Positions 53,708 to 63,600 are shown, counted from the first letter of the stretch. The stretch is DNA of 64,000 bases from Anaerobacillus arseniciselenatis (GCF_001865995.1 NZ_MLQQ01000005.1:24190-88189), one strand, 5' to 3'. Notes: generated by a model not told the origin, from the sequence alone. Program-made: numbers and translations.

Positions 53708-53870
53708 CTTAATAGCGACGATTAATCGTCATGATGAATTTTGTATGAAAAAGGCGGATGATTTCGTGAACGAGCCTCTGCGATTCGATAGAAGGTCACA
53801 GCGAAGAGAAGGAAATCATTCGCCTTTTTCCATCTTAGATCTGTCATGCTCGTTTTTGTATAAAAATGTA
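53708..53870 (+). repeat. Family-A hairpin repeat with leading half unit
   Basis: Starts with a bare end hairpin GCGACGATTAATCGTCATG (53714-53732), then TTTTGTATGAAAA, arms GGCGGATGATTT (53753-53764) and AAATCATTCGCC (53813-53824) and the shared centre GAACGAGCCTCTGCGATTCG and GTCACAGCGAAG. It is very close to unit 2 of the 18.5 kb array, showing that units spread between distant sites. Confidence 0.8.
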
Positions 53871-53920
53871 TTTAGTGTACACAATAACATAACAAGGAAA
53901 TTAAAATTGGAGGAAAGTTT

Positions 53921-54055
53921 ATGGATAAAGATATAAAAAATAAAGACGACTATATAGTTAAAGAAGCAATAAGAGGCTTAATTATCGGTTTCTTACTTAT
54001 GGTATTTGTATTTTCATTTGTCCATTTCGTTCTTGGATTTCAAGCATTTTCATAA
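53921..54055 (+). CDS. Small single-helix membrane protein
   Basis: 44-aa protein: a charged N-terminus (MDKDIKNKDDYIVKEAI) and one membrane helix (about 19-40). GGAGG stands 7 bases before the ATG. I do not recognise the family. It has no close neighbour on its strand, with the glmS terminator hairpin about 95 bp downstream. Confidence 0.6.
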   Translation: MDKDIKNKDDYIVKEAIRGLIIGFLLMVFVFSFVHFVLGFQAFS

Positions 54056-54150
54056 ATTCCTAAGGGAAATGCGATGAAAATCGATCGATTAACCGCATGC
54101 ACACACTAAAGCGACTTTTATAGAGGTCGTTTTGCTAAATATATAGAAAA

Positions 54151-54186
54151 AACATCGAAAGGAGTTTACCTTCCGATGTTTTTTTC
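54151..54186. terminator. Two-way terminator, end of glmS
   Basis: AACATCG-A-AAGG pairs with CCTT-C-CGATGTT; T runs follow on both strands. It lies directly after the glmS stop. Confidence 0.85.
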
Positions 54187-55988
54187 TATTCTACAGTTAC
54201 ACTTTTAGCCAAATTTCTTGGCTTATCTACGTCACAGCCTCTATGAAGAGCTGCGTAGTATGAGATTAATTGTAGAGGAATTACAGCTACAAGTGGAGTT
54301 AAATAATCGTGTACTTTCGGAAGTACAAATGCATCATTATCCGCATTTAAGCCTTCTAAGCTAATGATACAAGGATTTGCACCACGAGCTGCAACTTCCT
54401 TTACATTTCCACGAATACTTAAGTTCACATGTTTTTGTGTTGCTAAAGCAATAACAGGTGTTCCTTCTTCAATTAAAGCGATTGTACCGTGCTTTAACTC
54501 TCCACCAGCAAAGCCTTCTGCTTGAATGTAAGAGATTTCTTTTAGCTTTAAAGCACCTTCTAGACCAACATAATAATCAGAAGCACGACCGATAAAGAAA
54601 CAGTTTCGAGTAACACTTAAATATTCGCGAGCAATTTTTTCTAGTGCTTCTTTTTGGTCACATAACGTTTCCATTACAGTTCCAACAATACTTAATTCTT
54701 TAATTGGATCAAAATCTAGCGTAAGTCCACGAGCTTTCGCTGTATCAACTGCAAGAATAGCTAATACCGCCATTTGTGCAGTATATGCTTTAGTACTAGC
54801 AACGGCAATTTCTGGCCCAGCATACGTATGAAGTGTAAAATCTGCTTCACGTGATAAAGTTGAACCTGGAACGTTTGTAATCGTTAAAGCTGGATAACCT
54901 AACTTTTTCACATTAACTAAAACACCGCGGCTATCTGCTGTTTCACCGCTTTGTGAAATAAATATAAAGAGTGGTTTTTCTGATACTAACGGCATATTAT
55001 AAAGAAATTCACTAGCAATATGCGTTTCTACTGGTTTTTTCGCAATACTTTCAATAAGTTGCTTCCCAACAAGCCCCGCATGGTAACTAGTACCAGCAGC
55101 AATAATATAAATACGATCTGCTGCTTGCATTGCTTTACGAATATCTTCATCTAATTTAATTTCGCCATTTTCTTTTTGATATTTAGAAATAATGTTACGA
55201 ATGACTAGAGGCTGTTCATCTATTTCTTTTAACATATAGTGCGGATACGTACCTTTTTCTATATCACTAGCATCTAGCTCAGCAATATAAGATTTACGTT
55301 CGATCTTTTCACCAGTTAATGTTTTAATCGTAATTGCTTCACGAGTAACGATAACAATCTCTTCATCCATAAGTTCAATGAACTCATTGGTTACTTGAAG
55401 CATTGCCATTGCGTCACTTGCAATGACATTAACGTCATCACCTTTACCTACAAGTAATGGACTTTTATTTTTACCTACATAAATTGTGTCGGTATTTTCT
55501 TTATCGATTAAAGCTGTAGCATATGATCCTTTTAGTAAAGAAAGAGTTTTACGAAATGCTTCTTCTACTTCCAAACCATCGCGAACGAAGCGCTCAATAA
55601 GTTGCACAATAATTTCTGTATCTGTGTCACTTGTGAAATGAACACCATTTAAATACTCACGCTGCAGGCTTTCATAGTTTTCTATTACACCGTTATGAAC
55701 TAACGTAAAACGATGTGTTTCACTTTGGTGAGGGTGAGCATTTTCTTGGCTAGGTGGACCATGTGTCGCCCAACGTGTATGACCAATTCCTGCAGTTCCT
55801 GCCTCATTTTCATCAACCGTTTTTCTTAAGTCAGCAATTCGCCCTTTTTCTTTATATAAGTGAACTCCATTTCCATTAGCAATGGCAATTCCAGCTGAAT
55901 CATAGCCTCTATATTCTAACTTCTCTAATCCTCTTAGTAAAATTTCTTTTGCATCTTGATTACCGATATAACCAACGATTCCGCACAT
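54186..55988 (-). CDS. glmS: Glucosamine-6-phosphate synthase
   Basis: Makes glucosamine-6-phosphate from fructose-6-phosphate and glutamine, the first step to UDP-GlcNAc for cell wall. It is 600 aa. The N-terminal glutaminase has catalytic Cys2 (MCGIVGYIG) and TRWATHG; two SIS isomerase domains follow with AAGTSYHAG and [11 protein letters not shown], and the end [13 protein letters not shown] is characteristic. A GGGAGGA site precedes the ATG. The leader holds a glmS ribozyme. Confidence 0.98.
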   Translation of the reverse strand: MCGIVGYIGNQDAKEILLRGLEKLEYRGYDSAGIAIANGNGVHLYKEKGRIADLRKTVDENEAGTAGIGHTRWATHGPPSQENAHPHQSETHRFTLVHNGVIENYESLQREYLNGVHFTSDTDTEIIVQLIERFVRDGLEVEEAFRKTLSLLKGSYATALIDKENTDTIYVGKNKSPLLVGKGDDVNVIASDAMAMLQVTNEFIELMDEEIVIVTREAITIKTLTGEKIERKSYIAELDASDIEKGTYPHYMLKEIDEQPLVIRNIISKYQKENGEIKLDEDIRKAMQAADRIYIIAAGTSYHAGLVGKQLIESIAKKPVETHIASEFLYNMPLVSEKPLFIFISQSGETADSRGVLVNVKKLGYPALTITNVPGSTLSREADFTLHTYAGPEIAVASTKAYTAQMAVLAILAVDTAKARGLTLDFDPIKELSIVGTVMETLCDQKEALEKIAREYLSVTRNCFFIGRASDYYVGLEGALKLKEISYIQAEGFAGGELKHGTIALIEEGTPVIALATQKHVNLSIRGNVKEVAARGANPCIISLEGLNADNDAFVLPKVHDYLTPLVAVIPLQLISYYAALHRGCDVDKPRNLAKSVTVE

Positions 55989-56094
55989 AATTTATATTCC
56001 TCCCTATGTGAGGCAAGAAAAATGCACTTCAATAGCACAGCAAAATAAATGAGCAGTCCTATTTAATGATTTTATTATTCCAAGTGCTTATTAA

Positions 56095-56305
56095 CCTTGG
56101 GGCTACTTGCCCCACTCTTTACGTTATTTTCTTCGCAGAACACCAATGCTTTAGCCTTTGTTCAAGAAGTCACCTTCTTGTTTTTCACTAAAGCTTACGA
56201 TTGTGGTGTAGCAACCGAGAGGCATCCGCCGATTTCCTCGATAAACCTCTTCCTCGTCAACTATTCTAGCTTTCCCGTCCATTAGAATAGTTCAGGCGCT
56301 TTCCA
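56095..56305 (-). ncRNA. glmS ribozyme
   Basis: Metabolite-dependent self-cleaving RNA in the glmS leader. The minus strand has AAAGCGCCTGAACT at the cleavage site (between bases 56300 and 56299), GGGAAAGC, GACGAGG, GAGGTTTATCGAGG, TCGGCGGATGCCTCTCGGTT and a final GGGGCAAGTAGCCCC hairpin, all in the order of the known family. Glucosamine-6-phosphate would trigger cleavage and mRNA decay. Confidence 0.95.
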
Positions 56306-56349
56306 TTATATGTTGTCCGGTCCTCCTCTCTTTCTTAAAATCAAGATTA

Positions 56350-56379
56350 ATCATACTACATCCTAACAAAAACCGTCAA
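56350..56379 (-). promoter_or_regulatory. Sigma-A promoter of glmS
   Basis: Minus strand TTGACG (56379-56374), an 18-base spacer and TATGAT (56355-56350), about 50 bp upstream of the ribozyme cleavage site. glmS therefore has its own transcript in addition to read-through from glmM. Confidence 0.75.
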
Positions 56380-56434
56380 TTAGTAATTTTGACTAAATTT
56401 TTCCAAGCAACAAAAAGTTGCTATAATATAAAAA

Positions 56435-56470
56435 TATGCACAGCGCACCTAAATAGTGCTAACTGTGCAT
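56435..56470 (-). terminator. Hairpin after glmM
   Basis: ATGCACAG (56435-56442) pairs with CTGTGCAT (56463-56470), with an inner GCAC/GTGC pair. The minus strand goes on with ATTTTTAT. Confidence 0.65.
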
Positions 56471-56484
56471 AAAAGGTTCACGAT

Positions 56485-57834
56485 TTATAATGATCCCAAT
56501 TCTTTTTTTACTATATTAACGATTTCTTCTACGTACTGCTCACAAAGTTCCATTGTAGGAGCCTCAGCCATTACTCGTACAAGTGGCTCTGTTCCAGAAG
56601 GTCGCACTAATATGCGCCCATTGCCAGCCATTACTCCTTCTACACGACGTATTTCATCAGCAATGACTTGATTTGTAAGTAAATCTTCCTTATTTTGTAC
56701 TTTTACGTTTACTAATTTTTGCGGATATGTTTCTAACTCTGATGCAAGTTCAGATAATGGTTTACCAGTTACTTTCATAATGTTTACTAATTGTAATGCT
56801 GAAAGTAATCCATCCCCAGTCGTATTATAATCTAAAAAGATAATATGCCCAGATTGCTCTCCACCTAAATTATAACCGCCTTTTCTCATTTCTTCCATTA
56901 CGTAACGATCGCCTACTGCCGTTTGCTTCGTAGCAATCTCTTCTTTTTCAAGAGCTTTATAAAAGCCCAAGTTACTCATTACTGTGGAAACTACAGTATC
57001 ATGTTTAAGCTTACCTTTTCCTTTAAAGTATTTCGCACAAATGTACATAATTTTATCGCCATCGACGATATTTCCTGTTTCATCAATTGCAATTAAACGG
57101 TCAGCATCACCATCAAATGCTAAGCCGATATGTGCTCCTTTTTCAACAACAACTTCCGCTAACTTCTCAGGGTGTGTTGAACCAACTCCGTCATTTATAT
57201 TAGAGCCATTCGGATTTGTACCGATCGTGGATATGTCTGCTTCTAAATCAGCAAATAAATGTGGTGCGATCGAAGAAGCTGCTCCATGAGCACAATCTAG
57301 GGCTATATGCATCCCTGAAAAGTCTTCTTCAACGGTTTGTTTTAAAAATTGTAAATACTTCTGAGCGCCTTCAAAGTAGTCATTTACTTGACCAACACCG
57401 TCACCGACCGGTCGAGGAAGTTGGTCTTGTGTCTTATCTAGTAGATTTTCAATTTCTGCTTCTTGAACGTCTAATAGTTTAAATCCATCTGGGCCAAAAA
57501 ATTTAATTCCGTTATCCTCAACAGGATTATGCGATGCTGAAATCATTACACCTGCATGTGCACTTAATGCTTTTGTTAAAAAGGACACTCCGGGAGTTGA
57601 AATAACGCCTAAACGCATTACTTCTGCACCTATCGATAGTAAGCCAGCGACTAAAGCTCCTTCTAGCATATGTCCAGAAATTCGTGTATCTCTTCCGATT
57701 AGTACTTTTGGTTTTTCACCACTGTTTTTCGTTAAAACATAACCACCAAATCTCCCAAGTTTAAAAGCAAGTTCCGGTGTTAATTCTGTATTAGCAACTC
57801 CCCTGACACCATCTGTTCCAAAATATTTTCCCAT
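56485..57834 (-). CDS. glmM: Phosphoglucosamine mutase
   Basis: Interconverts glucosamine-6-phosphate and glucosamine-1-phosphate, the step after GlmS. It is 449 aa from ATG 57834, preceded by AAGGAGAGAT. The phospho-Ser is Ser101 in [13 protein letters not shown]; the metal loop is DGDADR, the sugar loop GGEQSGHI and the phosphate loop RPSGTEP. An upstream ATG at 57879 has no ribosome site. Confidence 0.97.
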   Translation of the reverse strand: MGKYFGTDGVRGVANTELTPELAFKLGRFGGYVLTKNSGEKPKVLIGRDTRISGHMLEGALVAGLLSIGAEVMRLGVISTPGVSFLTKALSAHAGVMISASHNPVEDNGIKFFGPDGFKLLDVQEAEIENLLDKTQDQLPRPVGDGVGQVNDYFEGAQKYLQFLKQTVEEDFSGMHIALDCAHGAASSIAPHLFADLEADISTIGTNPNGSNINDGVGSTHPEKLAEVVVEKGAHIGLAFDGDADRLIAIDETGNIVDGDKIMYICAKYFKGKGKLKHDTVVSTVMSNLGFYKALEKEEIATKQTAVGDRYVMEEMRKGGYNLGGEQSGHIIFLDYNTTGDGLLSALQLVNIMKVTGKPLSELASELETYPQKLVNVKVQNKEDLLTNQVIADEIRRVEGVMAGNGRILVRPSGTEPLVRVMAEAPTMELCEQYVEEIVNIVKKELGSL

Positions 57835-57875
57835 TTTAATATCTCTCCTTAAATTTACAAGCCAATATTCTCTAG

Positions 57876-59171
57876 TCAATTAGTTGTCGTTTCATCATCT
57901 AACTCTTCACTTTCACTACTCTCATCTTCATCACTTGCATTTAACACTTCTGATACGATAATCGTTACATTTGTTCCTTCGTTTCCAAATGTAACATTTT
58001 GTGGTCCGCTTATTTGAAGGGGAACCTCATGCTCACCGACTGATAATTGACTTACATCTATATAAACTACAATATCTTCTTTTTGTAATTGATCTATGGA
58101 ATTAGGAGAACCTTTTGCCGTAAGCGTGACGAGTCCTTCTTCAGGCTCTACAAAGGCAACCTCCATTTGTTCTGTTAATCCTATGACCTCAATCACTAAA
58201 TTATCAACTTCGAGCTGCTCTTCTAAATCAACTTCTACAACTACATCAACGGTGGATGGAGAAACCTCTTCGACTCCTTCTGGAACTGGAATTTCCACTT
58301 CAAATATTGTATTTTCCGTAATTGTCGATAAATCTATATTTAATCCATCGATATATGAAATTTCATTTAAGATATCTTTCGGAGCATAGATTGTTACTTC
58401 TTTAGGGTCAGTAGTTATTGAACGAATACTTAATCCTTCTGGCAGTTCTCCTTGTCGATTTACCTTTAATGGCACATCTTTATTAGGACTTGTAATTGGT
58501 ATTTTTACGTCAACGACTGTTGGATTAACATCAAGGTGTAATTCATTTCCTTGTTGGTCGTAAACTTTCACTGGAACACTCGTTTCAACCGTTCGTTTAA
58601 CCCCTTCAAGGTCAACAAAACCTTTCGCAAACGATACATGATTTAAAATGCTCTCTGCGGCAGTAATCTCAACATTGATTGGATTTACGACAGGCTCTCC
58701 AACACTATAGCCCTCATTTATTGCATTTTTATTGATTAAGTCGATTTCTACTGGTAAAGATATCGTTCGTTTTTCTTCTATAGTTACTCTAACCGTTTGT
58801 GGAACAATGTTCACGTTCAATTCATTCGGAAAATTTCGATGTTCGACAGCAACATTATGACTTCCCGGGCCTAGATCACGCAAATCAATATATACTTCAT
58901 ACGTTGGTCGTATTTGTAAAATGTTAAGAAAATTTTGCGGTCCTCTTAAATGAACCTGCACATTTTCTGGAATTTCTGTAATTGCATATTGATCTTCATC
59001 GTAATGTACATGTAAAGGGACTTCTTCTAATGTTTTTGATGCATTAGTAATCGTTGGTAAAACACCTGGCTGGTTGTTCACATTATCGTAATTCACTACA
59101 GCAAACAGCATAACAGCAATAAAAAAAGAAGTTATTTTCACAAACCAAGGGTTATTATACAATTTATCCAT
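57876..59171 (-). CDS. cdaR: CdaA regulator CdaR (YbbR)
   Basis: Membrane-anchored extracellular regulator of the c-di-AMP cyclase CdaA, 431 aa. One N-terminal helix (about 7-25) is followed by four YbbR repeats and a highly acidic C-terminus ([14 protein letters not shown]). It overlaps the end of cdaA by 8 bp; GGGAGG precedes its ATG. The cdaA-cdaR-glmM order is conserved in Firmicutes. Confidence 0.95.
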   Translation of the reverse strand: MDKLYNNPWFVKITSFFIAVMLFAVVNYDNVNNQPGVLPTITNASKTLEEVPLHVHYDEDQYAITEIPENVQVHLRGPQNFLNILQIRPTYEVYIDLRDLGPGSHNVAVEHRNFPNELNVNIVPQTVRVTIEEKRTISLPVEIDLINKNAINEGYSVGEPVVNPINVEITAAESILNHVSFAKGFVDLEGVKRTVETSVPVKVYDQQGNELHLDVNPTVVDVKIPITSPNKDVPLKVNRQGELPEGLSIRSITTDPKEVTIYAPKDILNEISYIDGLNIDLSTITENTIFEVEIPVPEGVEEVSPSTVDVVVEVDLEEQLEVDNLVIEVIGLTEQMEVAFVEPEEGLVTLTAKGSPNSIDQLQKEDIVVYIDVSQLSVGEHEVPLQISGPQNVTFGNEGTNVTIIVSEVLNASDEDESSESEELDDETTTN

Positions 59172-59985
59172 TTTTCTTCCCTCCCCACTGCCAAAGAGAA
59201 GTTGAGTTCGCTTTCATTGCCGTTACTAATTCTTGCATTAAAATTTCTTTTAAAGCTTCTTCATCTAGGTCTCTATGGATCTCTCCATTTTTAGTCACAG
59301 ATATACTTCCTGTCTCTTCTGAAACAGCCACCGTTATACAGTCGGTTACTTCACTAATCCCAAGTGCTGCTCGGTGCCTAGTTCCTAATTCCTTAGAAAT
59401 AAACGGATCTTCAGATAAAGGTAAATAACAGCCCGCAGCCATAATTTGTTGATTTTTGATAATCACAGCACCATCATGAAGAGGTGTATTCGGTATAAAA
59501 ATGTTAATTAGCAATTCAGAAGTAAGCTTTCCTTTCACAGAAATTCCTGTTTCAATATAATCATTCATACCAGTCTCTCGTTCAATTGACATTAATGCAC
59601 CAATCCGACGTTTTCCCATATATATAGAAGCTTTAACGATTTCATCAATCGTTTTCTCCATTTCTTCATCATCAATGGAACTACTTCGAGATATAAATTT
59701 ACCTCTTCCTAATTGTTCTAAAGCTCTTCTTAATTCAGGTTGGAAAATAATAATAATCGCTAGTAACCCATAAATCACAGCTTGAGACATAATCCACCTA
59801 AGTGTATGTAAACCTAGATATCCACTTAAGAACCATACCGCTAAAATAACGATAATTCCTTTAAGTAGCTGCACTGCTCGTGTACCACGAATAATCATTA
59901 TAAGTTTATATATAACAAAAGTAACGAGTAAAATATCTACTGCGATTCTTAGTATATTAAGAAGTTGTATATCTTCGGGTAACAT
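59164..59985 (-). CDS. cdaA: Diadenylate cyclase CdaA
   Basis: Makes c-di-AMP from two ATP at the membrane. It is 273 aa, the same as the B. subtilis enzyme, from ATG 59985 with GGAGG 7 bases upstream. Three N-terminal helices are followed by the DAC domain with the motifs LHDGAVII and GTRHRAALG intact. c-di-AMP controls potassium and osmolyte transport, and OpuA is encoded in this window. Confidence 0.96.
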   Translation of the reverse strand: MLPEDIQLLNILRIAVDILLVTFVIYKLIMIIRGTRAVQLLKGIIVILAVWFLSGYLGLHTLRWIMSQAVIYGLLAIIIIFQPELRRALEQLGRGKFISRSSSIDDEEMEKTIDEIVKASIYMGKRRIGALMSIERETGMNDYIETGISVKGKLTSELLINIFIPNTPLHDGAVIIKNQQIMAAGCYLPLSEDPFISKELGTRHRAALGISEVTDCITVAVSEETGSISVTKNGEIHRDLDEEALKEILMQELVTAMKANSTSLWQWGGKKNG

Positions 59986-60180
59986 CTTTTTTCCTCCAAA
60001 CAATCGTAGTTTATCATGAGGCTTAACTTTTTAATTATATCATATGCTTAACTGTATATCAGTAACCTATATATGTGATAGTCCCATTTAACCATTTAAT
60101 ACCCGTCTTTATAAATTTATAAAATAATTTCAAGGCTTACTTTATAGTATAAACAATATTTTCTATTTATAGTAAGAAAT

Positions 60181-60222
60181 ACGTAAGCGCCTTGGTCAGT
60201 GAAGTGTCTTAGAGCTAGACAC
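60181..60222. repeat. Remnant of a bcr-like repeat
   Basis: GTAAGCGCCTTGGTCAGTGA and GAGCTAGACACC, matching the ends of the element at 7481-7620, with most of the inside missing. Confidence 0.45.
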
Positions 60223-60262
60223 CTTTTCTACTTCAAAAAAGATATAATTTCTTATCTATTGA

Positions 60263-60380
60263 GTGAATTTCATAATCATCTAAAATGAGCCACATCACGC
60301 AATATATAGTTTGCGTATGGTTTTGACGCAACTATATTTATTGATCTTAGTGGCGGAAATAATAGATTATGAAATTCATT
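60263..60380. repeat. Family-B repeat
   Basis: GTGAATTTCATAATCATC at the left and AGATTATGAAATTCATT at the right, about 118 bp; inner AATATATAGTTTGCG and CGCAACTATATT pair. It lies between rsiW and cdaA. Confidence 0.82.
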
Positions 60381-60385
60381 AATTA

Positions 60386-60415
60386 GAAAAACTCGCCCTT
60401 TGACGAGTTTTCTTT
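60386..60415. terminator. Terminator of sigW-rsiW
   Basis: AAAACTCG pairs with CGAGTTTT around an 8-base loop, with T runs on both strands. Confidence 0.8.
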
Positions 60416-60456
60416 TACGTTTTTCGGATAAAAAATTCAAATAGACTCTCATTTTT

Positions 60457-61080
60457 TTATTTTTCAAAAACGTTGATAACATCAGAAAAGAAAGATTTAA
60501 CATTGTACCAAAACCATTCTAATCCTTTATTTATCTCTTCGATATCACCAGCAACATTACCAGCTTGCGCCATATATTTTTCTCCATTAATAACAGTCAC
60601 ATTTCCATTAACTTGCCCTTCCACTTGCAAGCCGCCATTCTTTATAACTAAATCACTATTAACTACTTCCCCTTTAGGGACTACGACTAGATTTTTTTCT
60701 TTATCAATTAATAAATTTGCTTCACCTGAAACTGTTAGTTCATTTCCACCATCGATCCAAACCGAAAACATACTTGTCGCCATTAATAAGATAAAAATAG
60801 AAGCAGCAACTAAGGCAGGGTGCCTCTTCATCCAACGCTTCCAATTTACAGACCGTTTTTGTTCTGGTAACTGACTCATCACTAGTTCGGTCAGATTTTC
60901 AGGCGCCTCAATGTGAGAAGAGCTTTGAACAAAGGCTATGGATTTCTTTAGCTCGCTCATATGTTTATTGCAAGCTTCACAATAACTTAAATGTTTCTTT
61001 AAAATTTTTCGTTCCTGTTCAGTTATTTCTTCATCTAAATACTTATGCATCAAGGAGACTATTTCTTTATCACATTTCAT
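60457..61080 (-). CDS. rsiW: Anti-sigma-W factor
   Basis: Single-pass membrane anti-sigma factor of 207 aa. The zinc-binding motif is His30-x3-Cys34-x2-Cys37 in KKHLSYCEACNKH; the membrane helix is at about 87-105. The outer part has beta-like VVPKGEVVNSDLVIKNGGL repeats, resembling bactofilin-type sequence. Regulated proteolysis would free SigW. It follows sigW by 13 bp. Confidence 0.93.
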   Translation of the reverse strand: MKCDKEIVSLMHKYLDEEITEQERKILKKHLSYCEACNKHMSELKKSIAFVQSSSHIEAPENLTELVMSQLPEQKRSVNWKRWMKRHPALVAASIFILLMATSMFSVWIDGGNELTVSGEANLLIDKEKNLVVVPKGEVVNSDLVIKNGGLQVEGQVNGNVTVINGEKYMAQAGNVAGDIEEINKGLEWFWYNVKSFFSDVINVFEK

Positions 61081-61093
61081 TTTATTCTCTCCT

Positions 61094-61657
61094 TTATTTA
61101 CTACTTAATTTCTTTCTAAGTGCTTCTCTACCTCTATGAATTCTCGTCTTTACCGTTGCTACAGGAATATCTAATATTTCACTAATTTCTTTTAATGATA
61201 AGTCTTCGATATACTTTAGTATAATTGCAGAACGATATTTTAAAGGTAAATTTAAGATCTCTTCTTGTATCCAGTGCTGTAATTCATGAGTGATGACTTG
61301 ATCTTCGGGAAGTTCTTCGGTAGCAGCAATTTGCGACGACAATGTCAATCCTTCTGTCCCTTCTATGTGCTGCTCTAAATAAAAATCAGGCTTTTTCTTT
61401 CGTAAACGATCGATGGAAAGATTCGTGACTATTCGAAACAACCAAGTTGAAAACTTCCTATTCACATCATAAGTATCAATGTTCACATAAGCCCGTAAAA
61501 AAGACTCTTGGGCGATATCTTGTGCCTCATGAACATTTCCTACCATCCGGTAAGAAATTTGATACACTTTATCTTTATAAAGTTCAACAAGCTCAGCAAA
61601 GGCCTCTTGGTCACCCTTTTTTACATCAATTATGATCCTCTTTATTAAAGTCTCCAT
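61094..61657 (-). CDS. sigW: ECF sigma factor SigW
   Basis: Sigma factor of 187 aa for the cell-envelope and antimicrobial-peptide stress regulon. Region 2 has IAQESFLRAYVNIDTY and STWLFRIVTNLSIDRLRK; region 4 has LSLKEISEILDIPVATVKTRIHRGREAL. GGAGGT precedes the ATG, and a SigW-type promoter lies upstream. Confidence 0.95.
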   Translation of the reverse strand: METLIKRIIIDVKKGDQEAFAELVELYKDKVYQISYRMVGNVHEAQDIAQESFLRAYVNIDTYDVNRKFSTWLFRIVTNLSIDRLRKKKPDFYLEQHIEGTEGLTLSSQIAATEELPEDQVITHELQHWIQEEILNLPLKYRSAIILKYIEDLSLKEISEILDIPVATVKTRIHRGREALRKKLSSK

Positions 61658-61692
61658 AAGTTTATACCTCCGCTCTATGCGGTTACTCTATT

Positions 61693-61719
61693 TACGTAAA
61701 AACGTCAAAATAAGTTTCA
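61693..61719 (-). promoter_or_regulatory. SigW-type autoregulatory promoter
   Basis: Minus strand TGAAAC (61719-61714), a 17-base spacer and CGTA (61696-61693). The SigW consensus is TGAAAC-N16-CGTA, so the spacer is one base long. Confidence 0.75.
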
Positions 61720-61831
61720 ACATTTTTTATTTTAACATGCTAGAAAATAAATTCCCTACTTTTTTAGAAAAATGTTTAATTTTAGGAACATCGGGTATTA
61801 GTAAGATAAATAGAAAAAGGGAGGCATTAGC

Positions 61832-62041
61832 ATGGAAAATAGGCAATTGAACAATGTTATTCTTTGCAGAATTTCTAAAGCAAGAAAACATATGATTACA
61901 GTAGCTAAAGAAAAGCCCCTTAATTCTGAAGAGGTTGTTAGTGCTAGTCAAAAACTGGACAAGCTCCTTAATATTTATACTAAATATCAACAAAAAAAGC
62001 TTAAACATGGTTGTTACAACCATACTAAAAATGTAATTTAA
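61832..62041 (+). CDS. Spo0E-family aspartyl-phosphate phosphatase
   Basis: Small helical protein of 69 aa. VVSASQKLDKLLNIY contains the S-x-x-LD signature of Spo0E-like phosphatases, which remove phosphate from Spo0A and so delay sporulation. GGGAGG stands 7 bases before the ATG. It is the only plus-strand gene between sigW and the tRNA cluster. Confidence 0.85.
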   Translation: MENRQLNNVILCRISKARKHMITVAKEKPLNSEEVVSASQKLDKLLNIYTKYQQKKLKHGCYNHTKNVI

Positions 62042-62090
62042 AAGAACAGATGGTACAACAAGAAAATTAAAATGTTGATTGTAGCCAAAA

Positions 62091-62133
62091 TAAATAGGCA
62101 CAGAGGTCAGTGTGATCCTTTGTGCCTATTTAT
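62091..62133 (+). terminator. Terminator of the Spo0E-like gene
   Basis: AAATAGGCACAGAGG pairs with CCTTTGTGCCTATTT (one G-T pair); TATT follows. Confidence 0.8.
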
Positions 62134-62270
62134 TAATGAGTTCGATTAGAAGCATCGCTAGAGTTAAATATATTTAGTGACAAGAAGTTATCCATAAGTC
62201 ATTCATATTAATATCTTCCTTAAACAACAAAAAACCTAGATAAACTAGGAATGTATTATAAAATTTGTAA

Positions 62271-62346
62271 TGGTGGAGCCTAGCGGGATCGAACCGCTGA
62301 CCTCCTGCGTGCAAGGCAGGCGCTCTCCCAGCTGAGCTAAGGCCCC
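62271..62346 (-). tRNA. tRNA-Ala (TGC)
   Basis: 76 nt with encoded CCA. Anticodon TGC in CCTTGCACG; GGTTCGATCCC T arm; acceptor GGGGCCT pairs with AGGCTCC (one G-T). Last tRNA of the cluster in transcription order. Confidence 0.97.
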
Positions 62347-62350
62347 TTAT

Positions 62351-62424
62351 TGGAGCGGGTGATGAGAATCGAACTCACGACCAGAGCTTGGAAGGCTCTT
62401 GTTTTACCACTAAACTACACCCGC
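62351..62424 (-). tRNA. tRNA-Gly (TCC)
   Basis: 74 nt with encoded CCA; acceptor GCGGGTG/CACCCGC; anticodon TCC. Confidence 0.97.
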
Positions 62425-62437
62425 GAAATATTAAGAA

Positions 62438-62509
62438 AGCGGAAGACGAGATTCGAACTCGCGACCCCCACCTTGGCAAGGTGGTGTTCTACCACTGAAC
62501 TACTCCCGC
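62438..62509 (-). tRNA. tRNA-Gly (GCC)
   Basis: 72 nt, no encoded CCA (the 3' end is followed by TTC). Acceptor GCGGGAG/CTTCCGC, anticodon GCC. Confidence 0.95.
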
Positions 62510-62543
62510 AATATGAAAAGTTATTTTCCTAAGAAAAGAACTT

Positions 62544-62619
62544 TGGTGAGCCATGAAGGATTCGAACCTTCGACCCTCTGATTAAAAGTCAGATGCTCTA
62601 CCAACTGAGCTAATGGCTC
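62544..62619 (-). tRNA. tRNA-Lys (TTT)
   Basis: 76 nt with encoded CCA; acceptor GAGCCAT/ATGGCTC; anticodon TTT. Confidence 0.97.
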
Positions 62620-62624
62620 ATATC

Positions 62625-62699
62625 TGGCTGGGCTAGCAGGATTCGAACCTACGCATGACGGAGTCAAAGTCCGTTGCCTTACCGCTTGGCGATAGCCCA
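62625..62699 (-). tRNA. tRNA-Gln (TTG)
   Basis: 75 nt with encoded CCA; acceptor TGGGCTA/TAGCCCA; anticodon TTG. Confidence 0.97.
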
Positions 62700-62708
62700 A
62701 AAATGAAA

Positions 62709-62793
62709 TGGTGGAGGGGGACGGATTCGAACCGCCGAACCCGGAGGGAGCGGATTTACAGTCCGCCGCGTTTAGCCACTTCGCTACCCCTCC
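62709..62793 (-). tRNA. tRNA-Tyr (GTA)
   Basis: 85 nt with a long variable arm and encoded CCA; anticodon GTA in GACTGTAAATC. Confidence 0.97.
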
Positions 62794-62812
62794 ACTTAGT
62801 TTTAAAACAGAG

Positions 62813-62885
<73 letters not shown>

Positions 62886-62933
62886 TTAAACAGGTAAATT
62901 TTTTTCGCTTCACTTTGTTACGCAAAAAAATTC

Positions 62934-63009
62934 TGGTGGAGGATGACGGGATCGAACCGCCGACCCCCTGCTTGTAAGGCAGGTGCTCTCCCAGCTGAGC
63001 TAATCCTCC
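62934..63009 (-). tRNA. tRNA-Val (TAC)
   Basis: 76 nt with encoded CCA; acceptor GGAGGAT/ATCCTCC; anticodon TAC. Confidence 0.97.
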
Positions 63010-63117
63010 GTAGTATTGATGAAGCCTATTCAGTGAATATCCTGTTTCTTCCTCTACAATTGTTACTCAGACGTATGTGCGTCAAAACAACTCGTAGATT
63101 ATTCGATGAAGTATTGC

Positions 63118-63140
63118 TTCGTAGCTGAGCTAGTCCTTCA
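63118..63140 (-). pseudogene. Fragment resembling a tRNA 5' end
   Basis: The minus strand reads GAAGGACTAGCTCAGCTACG, similar to the 5' acceptor and D arm of the adjacent tRNA-Val (GGAGGATTAGCTCAGCTGGG). No anticodon arm or 3' half follows. It lies in a 187-bp gap between tRNA-Glu and tRNA-Val in an otherwise tight cluster. Confidence 0.5.
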
Positions 63141-63196
63141 ACACTCAAAAAAAATATGTTAGCTCTTACATTAATAGTAAGCTATCATAAAATAAA

Positions 63197-63271
63197 TGGT
63201 GACCCGTACGGGATTCGAACCCGTGTTACCGCCGTGAAAGGGCGGTGTCTTAACCACTTGACCAACGGGCC
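63197..63271 (-). tRNA. tRNA-Glu (TTC)
   Basis: 75 nt with encoded CCA; acceptor GGCCCGT/ACGGGTC; anticodon TTC. Confidence 0.97.
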
Positions 63272-63283
63272 ATGTTTTGTAAA

Positions 63284-63359
<76 letters not shown>

Positions 63360-63360
63360 A

Positions 63361-63435
63361 TGGCTCCACAGGTAGGACTCGAACCTACGACCGATCGGTT
63401 AACAGCCGATTGCTCTACCACTGAGCTACTGTGGA
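63361..63435 (-). tRNA. tRNA-Asn (GTT)
   Basis: 75 nt with encoded CCA; acceptor TCCACAG/CTGTGGA; anticodon GTT. First tRNA after 5S rRNA. Confidence 0.97.
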
Positions 63436-63484
63436 ATGTTTATGAAATCCATTACCAAAATAAGCAGAACAAAAAAACAAGAGT

Positions 63485-63600
63485 GCTTGGCAACGTCCTA
63501 CTCTCACAAGGGGAAACCCCTAACTACCATCGGCGCTGAAGAGCTTAACGATCGTGTTCGGCATGGGAACGAGTGTGACCTCTTCGCTATCGCCACCAAG
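63485..63600 (-). rRNA. rrf: 5S ribosomal RNA
   Basis: About 116 nt. The minus strand starts CTTGGTGGCGATAGCGAAGA and includes CCCATGCCGAACACGATCG, conserved 5S blocks; it ends GTTGCCAAGC, which pairs with the 5' end. The 11-tRNA cluster follows it. Confidence 0.97.

Noticed and set aside
61727..62101. 124-codon minus-strand frame opposite the Spo0E-like gene
   Set aside because: No ribosome site and low-complexity residues; the plus-strand frame has a clear site and a Spo0E motif.
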